In this document: piece after piece, positions 14,487 to 21,284 of the stretch
Numbering within the stretch: the first letter of the stretch is position 1
Layout of the letters: each line of letters starts with the position of its first letter
Program-made: the position numbers and the translations under genes
The notes under the pieces: model-generated
What the model was told of the DNA's origin: nothing
What the model saw: only the letters and a program-made list of their open reading frames with translations
Database searches by the model: none
DNA from: Deltaproteobacteria bacterium
Lineage (GTDB): Bacteria; Desulfobacterota; Desulfobacteria; C00003060; C00003106
Length of the DNA stretch: 21,463 bases
Assembly (NCBI GenBank): GCA_019314005.1
Contig: JAFDAE010000017.1
Location: 1-21,463 of the forward strand
Direction of reading: 5' to 3'

Positions 14487-15890
14487 ATGGCAGAACAATT
14501 TGCTGCTTTGGTTATAGTAGTCCCGTTGATTGCTTCTTTCTTTGTCCCGCTAATTGGATGGTGGAAAAAACAGCTTTGCTATCCGTGGACTGTTGCTGTC
14601 CTTGCCATATCCTTGATCTCTTCTTTAGGCGTACTAAATACTGTTATGACTACCGGCAATTTTTCCTATCGTCTGGCGGGGTGGGCCCCTCCATGGGGGA
14701 TAGAATATGTGCTCGATTATCTCAGCGCATTTGTGCTGGTTGTTGTTTCTTTTATCAGCCTGATCGTTGCTATTTATTCAAAAAAATCTGTGGAAGACGA
14801 GCTGCCGGAAAAGACAGTTCCCTTTTATACGCTTTTTCTCCTCCTTGTCACCGGACTCCTGGGGATTGTGATTACCGGTGATGCGTTCAATCTCTTCGTC
14901 TTTTTAGAGATTTCCGCCCTTTCTTGCTATGCGTTGATCGCGATCGGTGAGGAAGGGGCGCCTATTGCTACCTTCAATTATATTATCATAGGTACTATCG
15001 GCGCCTGCTTTTATCTGTTAGGCGTTGGTTATCTCTACATAGCAACCGGCTCGCTTAACATGGCCGACTTGGCCGTCATACTCCCTAATATGTATCATTC
15101 CAAAGTCATCCTTGTTGCTTTTGCCTTTTTTACCGTCGGCGTGGCGATCAAGGGAGGGCTCTTTCCGTTGCACATATGGATGCCGGATGCTTATGCTGCC
15201 GCCCCCAATGCGGTGAGCGCGCTTATTGCTCCTTTAATGACCAAAGTGGCCGCGTACGTGATGATCAGGATAATGTTTACGGTATTTCAGCCGAGTTTTT
15301 CCGTGGAGACGTTACCGGTATTTACCATACTGGGGTGGCTCTCTGTTGCCGCCATTTTTGCAGGTGGTATGTGGGCCATAGCACAAAGAGACCTGAAGAA
15401 GATGCTCGTCTATATCCTGGTTGCGGAAGTGGGATATATAGTCATTGGCATAAGTGTGGGCAATCGCACAGGTCTTACAGGGGCTATTCTTCATATCATG
15501 AATGACGCGGTCATGATGGCATGCCTGTTTTTAGTAGTGGGAGCGATAGCTTACAAGACAGGAAATAGAGACATCCATCAAATGCGGCACTTAAATAAAA
15601 AGATGCCGTTTACCATGGCCGCTTTTACCATAGCCGCTCTTAGTTTAGTAAATGCAATCCTGTTTTTCAGGGTTATCGAGTACGCTTATTTTTCACCCCA
15701 TGAGGAACATGGACAAGAAGATGCACACGCACAGCATAGCTCCGGTCATGGCGAAGTTGTCCGGGATGAGGCGCCGTTGAGTATGTTGATCCCCATACTT
15801 ATTATGGCAGCAAGTATATTGATACTTGGTCCTTTTAGCGGGAAGATTATAAGTTCGATAATTCAGTTTGCTGTTCCAGCAGGATTTTAA
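14487..15890 (+). CDS. mrpD: Mrp antiporter subunit D, apparently lacking one transmembrane segment
   Basis: A 467-residue antiporter-like subunit homologous to NuoL/M/N. Proton-path residues are visible: E141 in FLEISALS, K222 in AIKGGLFPLHIWMPDAY and K253 in APLMTKVAAY. At about residue 387 (near 15648) the sequence runs straight from FTIAALSL to VNAILFFRVIEY. In the family, about 35-40 residues intervene here, containing a G(I/V)PP..GF.SKW motif and one helix; the neighbour at 15911 still has them. The frame is preserved. The C-terminal part includes a His-rich loop (HEEHGQEDAHAQHSSGHG). The ATG at 14487 has AGGAG upstream. The residue count, shorter than the usual ~490-500, agrees with a deletion. 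Confidence 0.92.
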   Translation: MAEQFAALVIVVPLIASFFVPLIGWWKKQLCYPWTVAVLAISLISSLGVLNTVMTTGNFSYRLAGWAPPWGIEYVLDYLSAFVLVVVSFISLIVAIYSKKSVEDELPEKTVPFYTLFLLLVTGLLGIVITGDAFNLFVFLEISALSCYALIAIGEEGAPIATFNYIIIGTIGACFYLLGVGYLYIATGSLNMADLAVILPNMYHSKVILVAFAFFTVGVAIKGGLFPLHIWMPDAYAAAPNAVSALIAPLMTKVAAYVMIRIMFTVFQPSFSVETLPVFTILGWLSVAAIFAGGMWAIAQRDLKKMLVYILVAEVGYIVIGISVGNRTGLTGAILHIMNDAVMMACLFLVVGAIAYKTGNRDIHQMRHLNKKMPFTMAAFTIAALSLVNAILFFRVIEYAYFSPHEEHGQEDAHAQHSSGHGEVVRDEAPLSMLIPILIMAASILILGPFSGKIISSIIQFAVPAGF

Positions 15891-15910
15891 GTACGAAAAA
15901 AGGAGGTTTG

Positions 15911-17371
15911 ATGGAAGTTGTAACCTCGATAACGCCGTTATTGACTGTTCTCGTCTCTGCAACAGGGGCATGTCTTATTCTCGCAACAGGGGAAAGGTAT
16001 AGGAACCTAAGGGAAACATGGACTATTATCGCGGCGGTAATTAAGTTTGCACTTGTCGTATCCCTGGTCCCGCTGGTCCTTAAGGGGACGATAGTGGAAT
16101 ACACTATCATTGAGCTGGCGCCCGGTCTCCTGCTCCAGCTCAAGGTAGAGCCTTTTGGGATGATATTTGCGCTTCTGGCATCTACGCTCTGGATTGCCAC
16201 CTCTTTCTATTCCATAGGGTATATGAGGGGATTGAAGGAGCATGCGCAGACACGATATTTCTTCTGTTTTGCAGTCTGTCTTTCAGCAACCATGGGGATT
16301 GCCTTTTCCGCCAACCTGATCACCTTTCTTATATTTTACGAGATACTGACCATTGCCACCTATCCACTTGTCATGCACATGGAAACCAAAGAGGCATTCC
16401 TGGGTAGCAGAAAATATCTTGTCTATACATTAATAGCAGGGGTAGTCATACTTTTTGCCATAGCCATGATTTACCGTATGACAGGGACACTCGATTTTAC
16501 CCCTGGCGGGTTCTTGGCCGGACATGGCAGCGCCACGTTGCTCTCTGTCCTTTTTTTCCTACTCATAGCGGGATGCGGTGTAAAGGCCGGGATCATGCCC
16601 TTTCATGAATGGCTTCCAACCGCAATGGTTGCGCCAACACCGGTAAGCGCACTCCTTCATGCTGTGGCGGTCGTAAAAGCCGGGGTGTTCGGCTGCCTAA
16701 GAATCATACTTTACGTATTTGGACCGGACCTTCTCCATGATCTCGGACTATGGCTGATTCTCGCCTATGTTGTATCATTTACCATTATTGTATCGGCCAT
16801 GATTGCCCTTGCACAGGACAACCTTAAACGTAGACTTGCCTTTTCAACCATAAACAACCTTGCAATCATTATTCTCGGAGCTGCCATACTCACGAAAGAT
16901 TCTATCACGGGCGGAATGATTCATTTGATGAATCACGGATTTATGAAGATCACCCTATTCTTTGTGGCAGGGGCCATCTTTGTAAAAACTCGGAAGAAAA
17001 ATATCAGCGAATTGGATGGACTGGGGAGACAGATGCCTCTTACTTTTGGGGCGTTTACCATAGCCGCCCTTGGCCTGGCAGGTGTTCCTCCGGCCTGCGG
17101 TTTTATAAGCAAGTGGTTCCTATGTTTGGGATTTTTAGAGGCAAAGCAGCTTTTTTTCCTCGGTGTTTTACTTACCAGCGCCATGCTCGATATAGCGTTC
17201 TTTGCCCCGGTAATATACGGTGCATTTTTTAAAGAACCAAAACCGGATGTGTCGCCTCACTTTGATGAGGCGCCCATGTTAATGGTCTTGTTATGTGTTT
17301 CACCAAATGCCTTTGTTCACGCCTTTGACTTTGCTAGAATGGCCACCATGAGCATTCTGGGAGCGGGATAA
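15911..17371 (+). CDS. Second MrpD/NuoN-like antiporter subunit
   Basis: A 486-residue multi-pass membrane protein of the proton-antiporter (NuoL/M/N) family. E144 (FLIFYEILTIATYP), K225 (GCGVKAGIMPFHEWLPTA), K256 and, unlike the preceding gene, the GVPPACGFISKW segment with K401 are present. Near the C-terminus, EAPMLMVLLCVSPNAFVHAFDFARMA looks shortened: about 15-20 residues of a helix usually found between the APxLMV motif and the Y/FPxxF motif seem absent. The ATG at 15911 follows AAAGGAGG; a TTG three bases earlier is too close to that site. The last base of the TAA stop is shared with the next ATG. It probably forms one of three ion-pumping channels of this complex. Confidence 0.92.
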   Translation: MEVVTSITPLLTVLVSATGACLILATGERYRNLRETWTIIAAVIKFALVVSLVPLVLKGTIVEYTIIELAPGLLLQLKVEPFGMIFALLASTLWIATSFYSIGYMRGLKEHAQTRYFFCFAVCLSATMGIAFSANLITFLIFYEILTIATYPLVMHMETKEAFLGSRKYLVYTLIAGVVILFAIAMIYRMTGTLDFTPGGFLAGHGSATLLSVLFFLLIAGCGVKAGIMPFHEWLPTAMVAPTPVSALLHAVAVVKAGVFGCLRIILYVFGPDLLHDLGLWLILAYVVSFTIIVSAMIALAQDNLKRRLAFSTINNLAIIILGAAILTKDSITGGMIHLMNHGFMKITLFFVAGAIFVKTRKKNISELDGLGRQMPLTFGAFTIAALGLAGVPPACGFISKWFLCLGFLEAKQLFFLGVLLTSAMLDIAFFAPVIYGAFFKEPKPDVSPHFDEAPMLMVLLCVSPNAFVHAFDFARMATMSILGAG

Positions 17372-17580
17372 TGAAAAAGAAGCTTAAGATAATATTTTTT
17401 GTCTCACTTGGTTTGAGTATTGTTATAGGATTCCCTATTCACAAGCATCACATCGCCTTTCCCTGGCATAATATACCATGTATCGAGGCAATCTTCGGAG
17501 TTCTCGGTACACTAATATTGATAGGAGCCAAGAAGACAGTGGCTTTTTTTGCGACAAGGGAGGAAAATTTTTATGACTAA
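17371..17580 (+). CDS. Small two-helix membrane protein of the Mrp cluster
   Basis: A 69-residue protein with two predicted membrane helices (IIFFVSLGLSIVIGFPI; IFGVLGTLILIGAKKTVAFF). It has a FPWHNIPCIEAIFGVLG stretch between them and a cytoplasmic tail REENFYD. Short proteins with an F-W-x-IP-x-x-x-A-x-x-G pattern and an R(R/K)ED(Y)YD-like end are recurrent beside antiporter subunits in related clusters, but I know of no assigned function. The start overlaps the previous stop by one base, and the end overlaps the next gene by 8 nt, so it is clearly embedded in the operon. It may be an accessory or assembly subunit. Confidence 0.85.
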   Translation: MKKKLKIIFFVSLGLSIVIGFPIHKHHIAFPWHNIPCIEAIFGVLGTLILIGAKKTVAFFATREENFYD

Positions 17581-19255
17581 TGCTGTGCCGCCTTGCATTA
17601 TATTCTTGTTGGGAGCGCTCCTTATCCCCTTAATTAGACCAAGGGCGCTGAAGCAACTCTATCTCCTCCTGGTCCCTGTGGTTACCTTCATAGATATCTT
17701 ATCGCTGAAACCAGGAGTGAGCTGGACCTATAAGTTTCTGGAATACGAACTCGTTTTTGCAAGGGTTGACAGACTGAGTCTGTGTGTCGCGTATGTCTTT
17801 GTCATAATAGGGTTGTTTGCTATAATCTATGCGTTGCACGTAAAAGAGGACGGACAGCATGTTGCGGCATTCATGTACGTGGGATCATCGCTCGGCGTAG
17901 TATTTGCCGGAGATCTCTTCACCATATTTTTCTTCTGGGAGATAATGGCGGCCACCTCTGTCTTTCTCATATGGTATAGCAGGACTAAAGAATCTCTTGA
18001 TGCCGGATATCGGTATTTGCTGGTGCATATACTGGGCGGGTGCTGTCTGCTGGCAGGTATCATTATTCATGTCTCGGCAACGGGTTCGATCACGGTAGGG
18101 CCGACAGGTGGCGACCTGGCTTACTGGCTTATGATGCTAGGGTTTGGATTGAACGCCGCCTTTATTCCTCTTCATACATGGCTTCCCGATTCTTACCCGC
18201 GTGGTACTCTCACGGGTAGCGTCTTTATGTGTGTGTATACAACCAAGACAGGTGTTTATGTTTTGGCCAGGTATTTTTCCAACGTGGAGTTTGTGGCCTA
18301 TATGGGCGTGATCATGTGTGTGTACGGAGTCGTTATGGCATTGATGCAAAATGATGCCAGGAAACTCCTCTCCTATCACATTATAAGTCAGGTAGGATAC
18401 ATGGTCGCGGGCGTTGGGATAGGTACTGAACTGGCAATCAACGGATCAATAGCCCATGTTTTTAATCACATCTTATACAAAGGTCTTCTCTTCATGTGCA
18501 TGGGTTCGGTTATCCTCATGACGGGGAAGAGGAAACTTTCCGAGTTGGGAGGGCTGGCTAAGTATATGCCGGTAACCTGTGTGTGCTGCATAATAGCGTC
18601 TCTTTCCATTTCCGGCGCTCCCGGCTTCAACGGGTACATAAGCAAAGGGATGGTCATACTGGCTGCCGTAGAGGCGCACGATCCGTTCCTTGAGCTTATG
18701 ATGCTCCTGGCCGCAGTCGGCACATTCCTTTCCTTTGTGAAACTTTGTTACTACACATTTTTTGCTGAAAACAAGGAGATAAAGGCAAAGGAATCCCCTT
18801 GGAATATGCGGCTGGCTATGATTTTGACCGCATTTTCTTGCGTGCTTATCGGCGTCTACCCCAAGGTGCTCTATCACGTACTTCCCTACGCCGGCGTTGA
18901 ATCATATTATCATGCCTATACGGCCGACCACGTTATGGGAGTTGTACAGCTTTTCCTTTTTGCCGGCCTGGTCTTTATGTTGGCCAAGAAATTCTTTGAC
19001 CCTCACAACGTACTCGTGCTCGATATCGATTATTTCTATCGACTGGGAGGACGGGCCATAGCATGGAGCTGTGATAAGATTCTAAGCGATTCGAGAATCG
19101 CGGTGCAGAAAATTGCTACCAGATTTAGAGTGTCTATAGTGAATTTAGGCGATAATCCCTCTCTGAATCCCAAGAGGAGACCGGTAGGCATGGGCGCTGG
19201 CTGGGCTATTATTTCTCTCTTTATCTTTGGTTTGATCTATATGATCGTAGGATAG
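17573..19255 (+). CDS. Third MrpD-like antiporter subunit (long form)
   Basis: A 560-residue multi-pass membrane protein of the NuoL/M/N-type antiporter family. E123 (FFFWEIMAATS) and the TM8-type lysine in CVYTTKTGVYVLAR are present. The TM7-type lysine is replaced by N194 (GFGLNAAFIPLHTWLPDSY), a change I believe is shared by this subfamily. The GAPGFNGYISKG segment is intact. A C-terminal extension of about 130 residues after LIGVYPKVLYHVLP ends with a further helix (AGWAIISLFIFGLIYMIV). The ATG at 17573 has AAGGGAGG upstream and overlaps the previous gene. The G of the TAG stop is also the first base of the palindromic element at 19255, so the extreme C-terminus may have been set by that insertion. 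Confidence 0.92.
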   Translation: MTNAVPPCIIFLLGALLIPLIRPRALKQLYLLLVPVVTFIDILSLKPGVSWTYKFLEYELVFARVDRLSLCVAYVFVIIGLFAIIYALHVKEDGQHVAAFMYVGSSLGVVFAGDLFTIFFFWEIMAATSVFLIWYSRTKESLDAGYRYLLVHILGGCCLLAGIIIHVSATGSITVGPTGGDLAYWLMMLGFGLNAAFIPLHTWLPDSYPRGTLTGSVFMCVYTTKTGVYVLARYFSNVEFVAYMGVIMCVYGVVMALMQNDARKLLSYHIISQVGYMVAGVGIGTELAINGSIAHVFNHILYKGLLFMCMGSVILMTGKRKLSELGGLAKYMPVTCVCCIIASLSISGAPGFNGYISKGMVILAAVEAHDPFLELMMLLAAVGTFLSFVKLCYYTFFAENKEIKAKESPWNMRLAMILTAFSCVLIGVYPKVLYHVLPYAGVESYYHAYTADHVMGVVQLFLFAGLVFMLAKKFFDPHNVLVLDIDYFYRLGGRAIAWSCDKILSDSRIAVQKIATRFRVSIVNLGDNPSLNPKRRPVGMGAGWAIISLFIFGLIYMIVG

Positions 19256-19397
19256 TGTCCATGCAGAAATGGCATATTTTGCCCCGATACTGCGTTCTCC
19301 GCAGGTTGCTGTCCTCGACGTAGCATTGCTACGCCTCCGGTAGAAACCTTTGTGCGGCCTTGTCTCGGGACAAAATCTACCATTTCTGCATGGACAC
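19255..19397. repeat. 143-bp palindromic (MITE/REP-like) element, copy 2
   Basis: Perfect 18-bp terminal inverted repeats, GTGTCCATGCAGAAATGG at 19255-19272 and its complement at 19380-19397. The next inner bases also pair imperfectly (ATTTTGCCCCGA against ATTTTGTCCCGA). The centre holds GTAGC-ATT-GCTAC within a CCTCGA-hairpin-CTACGCCTCCGG block, which parallels the centre of the element at 1644-1827. It starts at the stop codon of the last antiporter gene and may act as its transcript end. Confidence 0.8.
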
Positions 19398-19410
19398 AAG
19401 TATGATGACT

Positions 19411-19476
19411 TCGTAAAAAGTTAAAAGTTAGTAACTACTCAGGTTCAAAGTTCCGGGTTCAAGGTTCAAGGTTAAA
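19411..19476. repeat. Heptad repeat island F (left of the S23 fragment)
   Basis: Units of 7 nt with few breaks: AAAAGTT, AAAAGTT, AGTAACT, ACTC, AGGTTCA, AAGTTCC, GGGTTCA, AGGTTCA, AGGTTAA. The GTAACTACTCAGGTTCA head (19431) matches island E at 9939. It also matches, in reverse complement, the right side of the S23 fragment (GTAACCACTCGGGTT from 19642 leftwards). Confidence 0.8.
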
Positions 19477-19482
19477 CTGATA

Positions 19483-19620
19483 CAAGAGGGGTTCGATTCG
19501 GAGACGAATACTGAATTCATCCGGTTCTTGCGATACACCAAGCGGTTTTGCACGGAAGTCCAGAGCGATCTCTATGTCGCCCTGGATGTAGAGTACATAT
19601 CGCCCAACCGTGAACCGTGA
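19483..19620 (+). pseudogene. Fragment of a four-helix-bundle (S23 / 23S rRNA intervening-sequence protein) gene
   Basis: A stretch of 45 codons reads QEGFDSETNTEFIRFLRY, then TKRFCTEVQSDLYVALDVEY, then ISPNREP and a stop. This matches the middle of S23-family four-helix-bundle proteins, whose conserved run is close to AEGF-x5-EF-x2-FL-x6-EV-x2-QLY-IA-x4-YI. The first ~50 residues and the last ~25 of the family are missing, and there is no start codon in frame, so it cannot be an active gene. The terminal NREP is read from repeat units, not from the gene. It is enclosed by GGTTCAA heptads on the left and their complement on the right. I recognise the family from pattern memory; a profile search would settle it. 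Confidence 0.7.
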
Positions 19621-19689
19621 ACCGAACAACCCGAGTGGTTACAAAAGTTGAAAGTGAAAAGTTAAAAGTTGCAGATCTGAAGACCCGAA
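19606..19689. repeat. Heptad repeat island G (right of the S23 fragment)
   Basis: Units AACCGTG, AACCGTG, AACCGAA, then CAACCCGAGTGGTTACA, then AAAGTTG, AAAGTGA, AAAGTTA, AAAGTTG, then AAGACCCG, AAGACAG. The first block is the complement of the GGTTCA(A/C) units in island F, so F and G form an inverted pair around the S23 fragment. Confidence 0.8.
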
Positions 19690-19890
19690 GACAGAAAGGA
19701 GGATTTTGTAAAATCGGACGCGAAGAGTAATGTGGAAATATTTCAGGTAAGATTGTACTTCAATTGTTCTACACGTTTGTCTTATTAGCTATTCCAGAAG
19801 TAGTTTTATAACTTGCTGTTGTTTCAGCTTATTTTAGCTCAGCACTGTGATGTAACCCGCCATTTTTTATTCCTCTTTCCCCTTTTCTTC
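19690..19890. other. Non-coding spacer ahead of the rnf promoter
   Basis: No gene is supported here. An AAAGGAGG ribosome-like site near 19695 is followed by TTG and an immediate TAA, and the remaining frame is short and lacks a start. This may be the remnant of a lost gene or simply non-functional sequence. No hairpin of note was seen. Confidence 0.4.
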
Positions 19891-19924
19891 TTGACAAAAA
19901 AGATGGTTCATTGTATTGCGAATA
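19891..19924 (+). promoter_or_regulatory. Candidate sigma-70 promoter of the rnf operon with overlapping dyad
   Basis: A perfect TTGACA (19891-19896), a 17-nt spacer and TATTGC (19914-19919). The dyad TGCGA-ATAC-TCGCA overlaps the -10 region and could be an operator. The rnfC start lies about 60 nt downstream of the expected transcription start. The -10 match is only moderate. Confidence 0.45.
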
Positions 19925-19982
19925 CTCGCATTATAAATAAATTGTTAGATACCTACAGACCTACTTGAAAGAGAGAGCGAGT

Positions 19983-21284
19983 ATGAAATCAGGTACTTTT
20001 CCCGGCGGTCTTTGCTTGCCCATGTCAGGTGCAGGCGCTTCCAAACCTTTTGAAGCAGTTCCTCCTTCCCAGACAGTAATCATTCCATTAAAGCAACATG
20101 TTGGTGAACCTTGCGCCGTCAGTGTAAAAAAAGGCGCTGAGGTAAAAATGGGCGATCTGCTTGGCGAAAGCGAAAGCACTGCTGTCCATGCCACGGTATC
20201 CGGAAAGGTCACTGAGGTAATCAAGAAGTTCCCTGGTATGAGCGGAGGATACGTCCCGGCCATTGGCATAGAGTCAGACGGCAGAAATGAATCGGGAGGA
20301 CCGTTGGAAGGCTCGGATCCCATGAGCTTTATTCAAAAAGCAGGCGTTGTAGATTCTGACGTAGAGGCTATTTCGCTTCATGACAAGCTCACGCTGGCAA
20401 AAGAAAAATCAGTCAAGACATTGGTAATAAATAGTGTAGATGTAGAACCTCAGATGATCAGTAGAGCTTCAATCCTCGCCGAAAACGCGAAAGAGGTGGC
20501 AGCGGGGATCGATATCATCAGCAAGATCTTGGGCATTACAACAGTCCATATAGGTGTGAGTGAGAATGCTTCTAATGCTATTTCAGCTATTTCTGGCGCG
20601 TGCAGTTCAGCTATTTCCGGCGCGTGCAGTTCAGCTAACGTTGTAAGTCTTAAGCCCAAACACCCTCAAAGCCTAAAAGAGCTTTTAGTCAAGGCCATTC
20701 TTGACAAGGAAGTCCCCACGGGTGGTAGTCCGGAAGATATCGGCGTTACCGTGATCAGCGCTGAGACCGCTTATTTTGTGGCCCGGGCAGTTAACGATAA
20801 AAAACCGGTGCTGGAAAGATTTGTTACTGTGGCAGGGAGCGGCATTGCGAGTCCGAAAAACGTGTTGGTAAGGATTGGCACTTCAATCAAGGACGTGTTG
20901 GAGCATTGCGGCGTTGCGCCGGGACACGGAGGGAAGGTGATCATCGGCGGTCCATTGATGGGAACCGCCATCCATAGTGCGGATATGCCGATCACAAAGG
21001 AAACCACAGGAATCTATGTACAGAAGGAGAGGGAGATTCCAGACTTTCCTTCCGGTGTCTGTATCAAGTGCGGACTGTGCGTGGAGGTCTGCCCGATGCG
21101 GTTGATGCCCCTTCTCATTTCCGGCTTTTCCGAATCGGGTAACTACACAATGGCGGAGGACAATGACATCCTGAGCTGCAATGAATGTGGCTGTTGCGCT
21201 TATGTGTGCCCCGTTCTCATACCGATGGTGCAGTGGATAAAGTTAGGTAAATCGGAGATTAGAGCTCAAAGGAGTAGTGAATGA
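19983..21284 (+). CDS. rnfC: Ion-translocating Rnf complex subunit C, divergent form
   Basis: A 433-residue peripheral subunit of the Rnf ferredoxin:acceptor oxidoreductase. The N-terminal barrel keeps TFPGG, VIIPLKQHVGEPC and VSVKKGAEVKMGDLLGE. VPTGGSPEDIGV, GGPLMGTA and two C-terminal 4Fe-4S motifs (CIKCGLCVEVCP from C360; CNECGCCAYVCP from C399) identify RnfC. However, the usual HPPxxK after GG(I), the GAECEPYLT motif (here NSVDVEPQMIS, about 150-160) and the YPxGxEKQ motif (here KHPQSLKELL) are changed, so flavin or NADH binding may be altered. A 24-bp tandem duplication adds cysteines in mid-protein. The ATG at 19983 has GAGAGAG upstream; an earlier TTG at 19965 overlaps it. It overlaps rnfD by 4 nt. 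Confidence 0.92.
   Translation: MKSGTFPGGLCLPMSGAGASKPFEAVPPSQTVIIPLKQHVGEPCAVSVKKGAEVKMGDLLGESESTAVHATVSGKVTEVIKKFPGMSGGYVPAIGIESDGRNESGGPLEGSDPMSFIQKAGVVDSDVEAISLHDKLTLAKEKSVKTLVINSVDVEPQMISRASILAENAKEVAAGIDIISKILGITTVHIGVSENASNAISAISGACSSAISGACSSANVVSLKPKHPQSLKELLVKAILDKEVPTGGSPEDIGVTVISAETAYFVARAVNDKKPVLERFVTVAGSGIASPKNVLVRIGTSIKDVLEHCGVAPGHGGKVIIGGPLMGTAIHSADMPITKETTGIYVQKEREIPDFPSGVCIKCGLCVEVCPMRLMPLLISGFSESGNYTMAEDNDILSCNECGCCAYVCPVLIPMVQWIKLGKSEIRAQRSSE
20583..20637 (+). repeat. 24-bp tandem duplication inside rnfC
   Basis: Two 24-bp copies (20583-20606, 20607-20630) differ at one base, and a 7-nt partial third copy follows. Together they encode SAISGACS twice. The frame is preserved. 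The near identity implies a recent event. Confidence 0.9.

Noticed and set aside
19690..19790. Possible small gene after the AAAGGAGG site near 19695.
   Set aside because: The nearest start codon (TTG) is followed directly by TAA, and the adjoining open frame of about 28 codons has no start codon.
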